Of a DNA stretch of 64,000 nucleotides, positions 35,201 through 47,200 are shown one piece after another. The position numbers and the translations under genes were made by a program. Source of the stretch: Trichostrongylus colubriformis (Eukaryota > Nematoda > Chromadorea > Rhabditida > Trichostrongylidae); contig OZ022256.1 in assembly GCA_963978905.1 (NCBI GenBank), forward strand, positions 20,399,743-20,463,742. Direction: 5' to 3'. The notes under the pieces were generated by a model that saw only the letters and a list, made by a program, of their open reading frames with translations, searched no databases and was not told the DNA's origin. The first letter of the stretch is position 1. Every line of letters begins with the position of its first letter.

Positions 35201-38200
35201 TCTGTCACAGCGTGGCTTTACGAAAACGTTGGGCGAGAAACTGTGACAAAAGGAACGAAGAAGGGATGGAGACGGAGGCAAGGGAAGACGGTGGAGAGAC
35301 AGTGACACACATGCCATTCGAAAGGTGAGCGGTGGCAAATGCGGGCAATGGGCCATTGACACTTAGCTATTAGAGTCCTAGTGAAACACACTCCAGCTAC
35401 AAGCCCAAAGCTCAAAATCCACAGATTGCATCGCTTCGTCCACGGCAGACATGGTTTCACAAAGGAGATAAATAAAAGAAGTCTTGCAACCAGTAGCACA
35501 CTAATAAAAACAGCGCAAAAGGAAAACCCACTAATAAGAAAGTATTGCTTGATTTTTAGTTATCACCATTAATTGAGGGTCAAGAGAACGAGATCGGGAC
35601 ACCAGTCCATCAGCTCGCAAAACCTGAAAAACAGCAAATACGATGAAGGATATGAAGTCATGAGAGCAATCACACTCAAAATGTGTGAAAAAAAGTGAAA
35701 TCGAAGTGGAGAAGGGCAATGATTACAAACCAATGGAGAGGGATACCTTACAAAAAAGGAGGCCTAAACAATGGTGAAAGAAAAAGACCATACACTCACT
35801 TGCAAGGCATTGGAAATCACTGCAGCAGAGATCTGATCAAGTATAGACTCAGAAAAGGCTCCATCTGTTGAATGAATAAGGATGGACTGTAAACAAACAC
35901 AATTGTGTGAAAGCCAGTTGATATGCTCTACAACAACACCAACATACATCCATAAAAAACGAAGTAAACCTACCAAGAGTATGTTTATTGCAACACAGTG
36001 GTGTATATGTTCTAGCGACGAGGGTGGTTGCGAACGCAAAGGCAAAGGAGCAGCAACAGCATGCTCCGGCGATATGGTTAACTGCAAAAATGGATAAATT
36101 GCAATCCATTGTCAAGTAAGTAGGCCATTCTGGGCTAACAGGGTAAAGCAGCTGATTACAATAAAGTATCAAAATCAAGGAATAACGAAGGTGGACGTCA
36201 AGCAACTAAACCAGGGATTAATGAAGGCGCGCAGTTCCAACGCACAGATCGAGAGACGACAACAATTTTTACTATGGATACGTGAAATTCAAAGTAAGAA
36301 GAAGCGCCCGAAATCATATGAATGAAGTATAACACGAAAGCGTCAGCTCGTCACACAATAGAACTTCATCACCAGCTCGAGCGATATTCACAGGAGCAGA
36401 AGTCACGCGGCAATTCGTCTTCGCGTGACTTCTGCTTCTGCTGTTCAATTAGTCAACACTTGCATCACAATTAATCAGACCAACAAGGGAAATTATCAGA
36501 AATAAGAATTAATGGTGTAATGTGTTATGCGCGCTCTTCACGCCACAACTTATTCGGAGATCAAGCTTGTGTCAGGTAACATCGGTCGCGTGAGCAAAGG
36601 TGTCTTAGGCCGCGTTCAGACTTTGCGATTTTGCGATTTTGCGACCCCGATTTTGCGATTTGCGAACGCGATTTTGCGATTCCGCGATTTTGCACGTACA
36701 AATTACATTGTACACGTACACTCACATACACACATACGCACATACGCACATACACACCTAAAGATGGGCAAAGAAAATCGCAAAATCGCAGAATCGCAAA
36801 ATCGCAATGTATGAACGCGGCCTTAGGCTACATACTCTGCTGGCAAACTGAACCCAGCTATAATTGTCGTCGTCTTCACGCAAATAAGCGTTCGCAAGCA
36901 TGTAAAGTTGGTCGCAGAATCTTGTTGAGGCGCACGGCAGCGAACACCTTGTACTTCAGTACGAATGCAGCCATATCAGGAGTAATCATTAAATGGCTTG
37001 ATTCCACCTTCACCACACCTACACTTTCGCTACGCTGAGATATATCGTAAGTATGTAGAGGACATCCAGACAAAAGTAAATTACAAAAAAATGAAAAAAA
37101 AAATTAAGAAAAGGGTATACAGCAAGTGGTGAATTCTCGATTTATGGTTATAGACAAACAAAGACTCACTCGACTAGATTTTAAGAATTCCTCAAACTGT
37201 TTGTTGGATGTTGCTGGTACAGGAAGTATTTGACTTTCCCTAAAACAAAACTTTTTGTACAGAACACAGGAGCAAAAAACACAGCTTACATAAAAAGTAG
37301 ACGATTCGCAACGTCAAAAGCATTTCTGAAGAATGTCGCTTTTGCTTCAGCCGTTGATAGCGGAGAAGATGCAAGAAGGAAACGGAGATCGCGCATCTCC
37401 TAAAATCGAAGCAAATTCAGTGTGGAACAATATCATGTGCCACTAAATAACCAAGAGCTTTTACCTGAAAGGTGGACAAATTGCGCACAATCCTTTGCAA
37501 GTAAGCAAGTCGAGCAGGGCGAACCATTTCTCTGACACCAGCTGCCATGAGAGACTCAAATATTCACCGTTCAGTCATTGGATGGCGACAGTGTTATAGA
37601 ATATTCACTCACCTGAACAGTTTTGCTGCGCGATTCAGGTATATTCTCATGCATGATATCCCTTACTACAGCGGGATCAAGCCAAAAGCGGTATACAGGA
37701 TTGAGGAAGAAGCCGACTGCTCGGATCATAATCAGCTGAAAAAAAAACATATGGAAAGTAATATACGAGGGATGCAACATTCATGAAATGCAAAAACTTG
37801 ACCAAAACAATTTTACCATATCCCTTTCCCTCGAATTGAATCTACTTCTCAAATGAAGACGATTTTGCGCACTGATAAGGTCCACACTATCCATTGGACG
37901 CTTCTTTTTTCCAGTTTGAGAGTAAATTTTGAGCTGAAGTAATATATGGGTGATACATTAGACAAGCAGAGCACACGAAAACCACACTACTAAACAATGA
38001 AAGAGCCATTACCATAGGCGTCGACGGCTTTTTCAAATTCGGCCTTTTCTTAGCTGTGGGATCAATTGCCACAGGGTTACGAGCAGTAGGAAAAAAGCCA
38101 TCCTTCGTTTGCGTGGCCTTCAATGAACAGGATGCTATCCTTCATAACTGAACATTGCAGAAACACAAAAACTTACGTTTTTCTGCTTTTTCGACTTCAA

Positions 38201-41200
38201 AAGCTCTAATTCGCTGGGCATGAGGCTCTTAACATAGCTATTCCAGTCCTTTTTCAGATTGGCCACTCTGAAAAGGTCATTAGTGACCTCACTTCAAAAG
38301 TTATCTACAACCAATTTACCTGGTCTCAACTATAGTTCGAACTTTATCAGACTGTTTTCGGAACCTCGCAATAAACCATCCGACACTAGAATTCTGACCG
38401 GGGTCCACATCCCAGTGACGCTTCAGATGACTGAAAACAATATATCATGCGCTTTTCAAAAGACCAAGCTAACTTCAGTTCCGGAAACTCACATATACAG
38501 TGCAGAATCGAATCCGGCAACTCCTTCGTTGGGTCCCAAAGGCAAAATATTATCAGGCCTTTCTTGCGGATCTTTGAGAACCAAACACTGGAAATACTCG
38601 AGCTAATTCTACACTCTCTTTGGTTGTTTTTTGTCTCTGGTTGTCTCTTTGGTTAACATTCGTATTTCCTACACCTCTTTCGAGCCCGCAGTCTTGTAAA
38701 GAGATAAGATTTTCGCTGCACATTGTGGTCACGGACTGGCTTAAATCGGATCGCTTTAGTGATGCAAGTACTGGATACACATATTATGTGGCAGCTGAGC
38801 GCGAACTCAAGCCAAGCGGTGTAAAGTCCTAAGAAAGCGGATTACTAAGTGGTTCAATTTGACGATAAAGATAATCAACGGAATTTCAGCATAAGCGGCA
38901 CAGCCACAGAAAATTAAGCGGGTAAGAAAATGGAAACAATAATGAGAATAAGCAATGAGTATGTACTCGTGAGGGTAACCAGCAAAGAAAGTTCCAAAAA
39001 AGGGTTCATCAGCAATGTCTACTACAACTCTGATTGCTACTTCTTTAGCTTGTAACTGAGGATCATACGGCCCGCAACAGTTCGGTAACACCGATATGGC
39101 ACAAGACCCATTGTACATGGTAACTCTGAAAATAACAATGCCTTGACAATAAGCGCGAACCTTGTCGAACTGCCCCATGCTGTACTTTTTGTGTCGAGCT
39201 TGGCTAATTTCTTCAGAATTCACATCGTTCCGGAATGCAAGCGGAGTAGATTGGACAATCGCGCGTAGATGGTGCCAATAAAGTACAACATCATCCTGAA
39301 TCAGGAGTCTAACCTCGTCGCTTTTCACAGAAATCAAAATACATAACACTTGGAACTTACAACACTATTAAATTCGTAGTTATACTTATCGTACGCAGAC
39401 AGCGGTAGTGTCACTGAAGCGTAGCCTCGACCACTGGTACTTGTGTCGTATAGTACACCGCTGAAAAGTGCATGAATTTTAGAGAATGGTGAAAAAAACA
39501 ATAAGTCTTATTGTACTCGAATACTTCATCCTATAAAAATATTCGCAAACATGCGGTTTTCTCTGCTCACAGAATTTTCATTGTACAAAAAAAAAAACAT
39601 CAGTGAATCTTGAGAATGTGCTCACAATTACAAACATGTCTGATACAAGTGAATACACTCACACCCTGGAAGTGCGGGGACATCATCAAGAAGGCCCGGC
39701 TCTGTGCGAGTGAGTGACATTCTAATACTGATGAAAGATGAGTCTCCCTTTTAATTGCCGCAGGATTGAGGAAAGCCAACGGATATTCAGAACAGGCCTC
39801 AACTCAGCGTCAAAGCTCTTTGAGGCGAGCTTACTGAGCATAGAAGAATGGAAGCGGGTCAAGCAAGGAATTCTCGATAGGGGTGGTCGTATGGTTCGCT
39901 GGGAGGTGGGGGAGGGGGTCGTAATCATTGAGATAGGCATTGATCAACGGACTCAAGCTGCCTAATAAAAGTGCAAAGGGGAGATGTGATAAAAGTGACT
40001 ATTCGGTTTAAATCCGAAACTAATGTTTGATTGAATCTTCACGTATAAACCTCGGAGAGCATACAGAAAGAGACACCACAGAAATAAGGGACCAGGTAGT
40101 AAACAGAAGTCTTGAGATAGGTGCTGAAGACGATACTGCAAAGAGGAGAGTGAATGGAAAAAGAAAAACCAAGATCACACTGTTCTCTTGGTTTTCTTGA
40201 ATTGTTGACTGTGAACAATGTGTCGAGCTTCTACAACCAGATAACTTGCGCCATGGTGCGAGGGTGCTACTTGGTGCTTCGTTCACGGTTCACTATTTCA
40301 AGACGACCATAGGAACAGCGCGCCCTTCAACTTGGTGGATCATCAACGGCCTCACGCGTCATGTGGAGCGGTATCTATCCACGAGTAAAAGCGTGGATGA
40401 ATATTCAACAAATCATGGGAAGAAAACGGAAACTTAGCTGACGTGGGCTTTTTTTGTATCTTGCTACGATTGCAAGCACGTAAATTAGGGCTAGCAAGCC
40501 ACTATGCGGCTCGGACGTTTGTTTACACAGAGAATGTGAGTGAAATCTTCAGGCATGGCGCATCTCGCAGCGAGGCCAGCCGAGGCCAATCACATTCCCG
40601 TTGGTTTTTCACGAGCAAAAAATGAATACTGGAGGTATAACAAACACAATGGATAATTTTTCCGAGGAGTAGTGAGATGCTTCCACCATTTGACGAAAAA
40701 ATTCCTCGACTCGCTTTCTCCAACATAACTTCTTTCTTTTCAGAAAATTTTTATCATCCAAGTAGTATAAGAAAGGCAACCTCGTAGATCTCGCACAGCA
40801 AGTTTGCACTCATAAGATTAAGTTGAAGGAAGTTACGATCATTAAAAGGAACAACCATATCAACATCCAATGCTCCCCAAATACGGAACACAAGAAAAAA
40901 TTAAAAAAAGTTTCGAACAAAAAAAAGTGGTCACACGGACAGATCTGCTCTATTCCCAGTAATCATCACATGAAGGGAATTGACAAATGGACGTACATAC
41001 ATACGGAATATCACATTGAAAAACATACCTCCTGCTAACATAAAACACCGATGATCTAGGAGATACGAAACGCTTCACGTCAGGATTTGGGGCGATTGCC
41101 ATCAAGCCCAAGGCACAAAGTGTGAGCATTATATGCTCCAATTGGCGGACTATTTTCTTATCCTGAATGAATAAGTAGAACGTTAATTTCTGAGTGGATA

Positions 41201-44200
41201 AGTAGAACATTTACATCAAAGTGATCTATAAGTTCTCGTAAGTTCTAGGAAACACTTCAATGTTTTATATTTACAGACAAAAATAATTATATCCTACGCA
41301 AATGATTTTCCGAAGATAGCTAGGTTTCAACCTTGAGATCTTCTACTCCTGTTAACTGAGGAGCTATCTACATTACCACTTTAATTAGTAATCCTGCGAG
41401 TACCTTCCACAATCTCTTTTTTCGACAATCTCTAACCTTTTCTGACCACTAATACGACAATTTCATCATGACCTCAAGTGACATAGAAAAGATCGAGAGA
41501 ATTTCAAAATTAGCTCATAAATATAAAAAATGTGAAAATAATTTGAAAAGCAAACGTTTGGAAAGCAAATACCTTGAGTATAGGATTTCGAACTTCATTG
41601 GGAAGACATCCAATGCAAATGTGCCGTTTGATTGGATCTGCCAGATATGACTGTAGCACATTTTTCTGAACTAATTCATTGTAAACAAATACAATATAAA
41701 AAACCCGAAACGCGGCGACGTTTGCAAACTCACATCAATTTTCTTGTTCACATGCACAACCAGAACAAAAGCTGAAAGAGGCAGTGCAAATAGAAAGTCT
41801 TGGACCATAAACCATCCTCTGAAGTTATGTTTGTAACATGGCTAGACACTAATCACTTCATGTACTGAATTCGAACCTGTCAGTGCCACAGAATTTTGGT
41901 AGGGGTGGAAGGAATCGAAGAGGTGACTCCTCATCCACAAATACTTTCAAATCACTTTCCAAACGTACAGGCCAGGCATTGTAGTTTTCGCCAGGAGGAA
42001 ACCTTAATGCGAAGTCAAGAAAAGAACAACTGACATAACAGAAGACAAAACATGTGCTTGGTCCCTTCGTTGAGAGGAGGCTGATCGTCGAGTGGAGGAA
42101 AAAAGATAATACGTTAAACGTAACTAAAGAGTTCTTAAGGTGCCAGATATCGAAAGTAGGGGATGACGATAACCATACCGACTGGTGGTATACAAACGAG
42201 CTTCAAATTCCGGAATAATCCATGTCTTACAGGTCGGCATAGCCCTGCAAGCAATTCTAACAAGGAGTGGTTTCAAATTCCCATGGAACTTTGGAATGAG
42301 ACTAGGATGGATCGATAGAGTTCCGAAGACTGAATATTTTGGTGTGGGTGTTCGAATGTGCACTCATATTTGCTATACTTTAGGCTTGAAGGAACTTCCA
42401 GAAGCATTTATCTTTGAGACTTTTTGGAAAATTTATAGGTGGCTGTATCATTATGCACCCGCATGCATGTTAGTCCTCCCTCTGCACTACATATGAGAGG
42501 GTTGTGAAAATGCAGCATGGCTCTCACGCCCTAGCGCGATAGGATGATCAATAAAAAAGAATGAGTCAAAAAACATATTAACAATATACCACTCACAAAT
42601 CATAACAGGTCGGTGTCGTGCCTTCCTCATGCCCATAGACCAGTTGATAAACAAGCTCATGAATTATAAAACATCGAATAGCCTTCGTCTGATAGCCATA
42701 TTCACTGGTAAACTCAAGATCCAGTCGCTTGGGAGATTCTACAACGCAAGAATGAGGAGTAGAAAAAATCATCTTGCATCACATCAAGGCTACAAATAGA
42801 CTTGCCGGGTCTTATCTTCATAGCTTTTGGCGATTCCTGTTCGTCGATTGAGCTCTGGGAGCAAAAAAGGATTTAAAGATACAAGAATGAATTACTAAGA
42901 CTATATAAATAAGGCTCATACAAAAGAGACACACAATTTTAGGTTTGCCATTGGATAGCACATCCTCTCCATTAGTTGGACAATGGCTTGATTCGGAACC
43001 AGGTGACTGGAGCACTCCCTGATTTTCCTTATATGCAGCCGAATCGGACTTCTCTGGCACCGACAAACATTCCACCTTCCTCGGCGCGAAAATAGCGGCC
43101 GATCGGGAGGTCAAAAACGAAACATTACAAACATTGTGACATCAGGTAATGCAGTGATGGATACCTGTAGGCGTAGAAGCTGGTATCGAGATGCTATATC
43201 AATTCCATTGCCGTAGTCTTTAGCGATGTCTTGGAATGATTCCTCAATGACCTTTGACTGCCGTTCTATCTCCGCCCTTTTCTTAACAGAATATCTAAAT
43301 AAACAGTGTATGTGGACGTCCTCGTTTTTTGTTCATCTATTTATTGCGCACGTATGGTGCGCTCTGACATTAGGAATAGAGTAGTTGCAAGAGAGAACAG
43401 AGCACATGCACACCATTAAGCAGCATCATGCACATGTGGGAGCCTTCCCGGCTAAATTTACGCTACAATCCTCGATACCGAGATGGCTAGTAAGTCAACT
43501 TTACTTAAAAACACCAAAAGAGGTAAACTCAGCAGACTTTGGAATATGATATTAGATGTGCTTAGCAATGTAGTAGTAGAGAAAGAACGACATAAAACCG
43601 CGAAAAAACCGAGGAATAGGAACCCGAAAATCTCCCCTCTCTCTCTCTTCCTCTGCGTCACTAGCCGGAGTGGGCTGGAGACAGGCCAGAATCTGAACAG
43701 GCCCGCCGCGATCGTTGTTCCGCCCCTCCACAGCGACTCCCCCGGCCGCATAACCGCATGCCAAGCTGCGAGGCCGTTATAAGACCCCAAGCCGCGTTTT
43801 TTCAATGCGATTTTCGCCACGTATGATCTCCTCTGAAGTAGGAGGTTCGTTTTCAGAGAACATGTACTCCCAGATCTCAGTTTTCCCACACCCCTTTAAT
43901 TCACTTTTAAACGTACGGCTATTTGACGCCTCTTGCAGATCTGTTGGCAATAGTTGGAGCCATTTAGCACCCCGGAAAAATAAGGGATTAATGCCTTAAA
44001 TCGATGATTTCTGCTTAATTGAGAGCACTGTAAAGATAAGTGAGTTAAGTGGACCCTTTCTGGCCTAAATACCCAATATCTACGTGGCCTAAATTTGAGT
44101 TCGCCTCTCAACATCTTGAAACAGAGCACAATATCATTGAACACTCTCCAATACCACAATGGTTTGAGCTCGAACTAATGTAAACGATCCTTCTAATCAG

Positions 44201-47200
44201 ACAGATAACGTGAGATAGCAGAGGATCACATCGATATACCAAGATTCTAGTAAAAAATTGCTCAACTTTTTCAATTTGAGCGCGGAGTAAATAGGGCTCC
44301 ATATCAGCGAACCATATTCTAGTATAGAAACAACATATGTTTTGTAGGGTTCTAACAAAACAAATTATTTGGTGGTGCATTATGGTGTTGAATGTTCCTA
44401 ACTAACAAGAAAAGAGTGGTGAAAGTTCACAACAAAACTATGTACATGGTGCGTACAGTTTAGATCACAATTAGAAACCCCAAAAGACGAACTCCACGAG
44501 TCCAAGAATTTTGAAACTAGAACTTTTGATTGACAGCCACGTTTCAGCAAAGAAAACAAATCTGGATTGTAGGTGACTAGAAAGAATTGTAGGTGGTTTA
44601 TTTTTTGCTCAGACTCCTCGCATTAAAAAGAAAACATCGCATTCCTCGAGGTGTGTCGTGGCGTTCGAGCGTTTCCCGAACCCTCTCCCCCCCATTTTCC
44701 GGCAGTTCATCGAGACGCCTCAGCCGCCACGGTACACCACACAAACGTGGCCCTTCAGCTAATTGTTTAGAGCGCTCCTGTTTCAACTCGAATTCTCGAA
44801 TTTACGCTTACGTTCAGCGGGCGTTAAAGTTTTGCGGGAATATATGTTGCATAAACCTGCTGTGCGCAAGCGATAACTAAATCTGTTGTTGTCGTTTTAA
44901 TACAAACCACAATTCAACTACTATTAATATCTTTTATCGTTTGCCGTATAATTACAAATCATGGAAATCCTTACCTCAACTGCCCATGGGGGAAGACCCG
45001 TCCTTCTTGATGATATTCATCAACTGTGGCCTGAATGGCCTGCGTCACTTCGGGGTCGTCTGTGGAATGTATGTCACGATGGCAAATAATTTGAATCTGT
45101 AACAATCAATGTTCGGAAATCCAAATACTTCCAGTAACTGAGTAAGCATCAATAACGAGAGAGCAAGAAAAACTGACTCGGTTCTCGATACTTTCAGCAA
45201 TAACACTGGTTTCAAAAACACGGATGAGGTGGACATTTCCCAACGCTTTTAGGCACTTTATCAAGGATTTCTTATCTATCTGAAAGCAAAAACTTGCTAG
45301 ACGGGAAAGAAACAATTATATGATTAGATAAATGAATTTATAGAATCTATACATAAAATTTTGTGCCTTAATTACCAAGAAATCGTATCCGTAAGATTGT
45401 TCCCGTTCGTGGACAAGTTTCAGCACTTTGTGGATTGTAACCACAACCCTTTTAATGGCTACGATTTCGAGCAAGTCGGTAAGACGACGTAGAGTAACAT
45501 CAGATATTCGAAGCGTACCTGAGAAACTTAGTAAATCATATAAGCAAATGAGACCATCAATTTCCTGGTTCGCAAAAATGATGAGATTGAGAGTATATAG
45601 ACCTTCTTAAATTGAAAAAAGCACTACTCTTCGAAAATTATGGGGGTGTACGCGTAATATCCGTAGAAGGAAAGCATAATCAGGCATAGCCACGGAAAAA
45701 CATGTAAAAAAAGAACAGCAATATTCTTAAAGTACCTAGGAACTTACTCAGATTGCTATCTGGAAACTTAACAACTTGTCCGAGTTTGAATGGGCAGGGT
45801 CCTCCAGCCATTTTTTCGAAGTCGTTGAAAAGCTTTTTGAATTGTTCAGGTTCACTTTCCGCTTTCCAGAAATACCTGAAACAAAAATATCTCGACCCGC
45901 AGAGGCCTGAGGCTCCAAACATTTCAAGAAATGCTGCGGTTCGGGTTACTTTATACAGCGTATTTTTCCTTCCATTTTTTGGAACTGCCCTATATGATCA
46001 GGGTGTTCATTACAAGCCGTAAGAATGTATGATGAAACGCGTCGATTTCCAGCCTTTGCAGAGGTATCCATCCCAAGTTTCCTGCCAATCTGAAACATGT
46101 AATGGTAAGAAACATCACACTCAACTATTACGCGAAGATGCCAACCTCAGCACGACCCAACCCTTCCGTGCCATGTTCTCTAATAGTTGATAAAACAATA
46201 TCAGTGGGCAGCCGGTACAAATATAAAGGATTCCATGACTCATCATTATATGATAAGTACGGCGTTCCTGAAAAGCTTGGACTTGTTCAAGGAAAAACCG
46301 AAGAAAAAAAAACAGTAGTATCCAAAGATGGGATAAGAGCTACAGCCCAACAATATTCTCACCTCCACTCGCGCAAAAATTAGTGGTGGTTACTGGAGCC
46401 ACATCGAGTAAATCTAGCAACGGTGAGAAGCTTCTTCCTTTTTTACTCACTTTCTTCTGTTTTGGGATATTTGCAGCCTAAAAAAAGAAATCTTAACAGG
46501 GTTTGACATGAGTATTCATTTCAACGGTACTGCAATTATTGGGTGTGCACCCTTATGTCAGGATTTCGCACCGTGGTGTATCGCAAGCGAAGCGATGCGG
46601 AGAAGCAGACGATTGGATCCAAAGCGATAACAAGTCAACTGTGTATGGCGACCATGAGCATTATCGTATGATCGCTCTGAGACCCAACTACGGCCGCCGT
46701 AGCCGCCGTCAGACTTTGCGACGACGCACTTTAGCACGCGATACGGCCGCTTCCATACTTTGCGCACCGACGCCGTCACGCGCGTGCCGGCGTCACGCGC
46801 GTGACGGCGTCGGTGCGCAAAGTATGGAAGCGGCCTACTACGACCTTTAGATTGCGCAATGCCGCAACTTCGCGTGCGGAGCCGCGACACTGCAAAATCG
46901 CAAAGTCTGACGCCAGCCTATAGCGGCGTGCATAGCTCGCACATACTGCGTCGCATGCCGTTCTCGTTGTACGAATTCTGACATAAGGGTATACACCCGC
47001 AGTCATCCAGTCGGCTATAAACACCCAAAAAACGGTCACCTACACATGAAACGAATTTTGATTGAAGTTTTACGCTTATAGGTCATCTACGGTACCAAGC
47101 ATGAACATGACCTCCGAACATAAAATCAGTGCCAGTTACGTCAAATCAGCGCTACGCTGATCTTCAAAAATTACCAATTCTTTCACTAGTGGCTACCCGG

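Larger units (their letters stand above)
46541..46998. mobile_element. MITE family X, copy 2, carrying nested MITEs
   Basis: Ends GGGTGTGCACCCTTATGTCA and TGACATAAGGGTATACACCC match copy 1 at 15959-16188. The flanking 9-mers gcaattatt (46532-46540) and gcagtcatc (46999-47007) agree at 6 of 9 positions with only transitions, consistent with an aged target duplication. The extra length is a family Y element (46700-46920) that holds a Z element. Confidence 0.75.

Noticed and set aside
36608..36822. CRISPR-like short repeats (gattttgcg units)
   Set aside because: Repeats are spaced irregularly, mirrored in the other half, and lie in a eukaryotic intron. They are the arms of a MITE.
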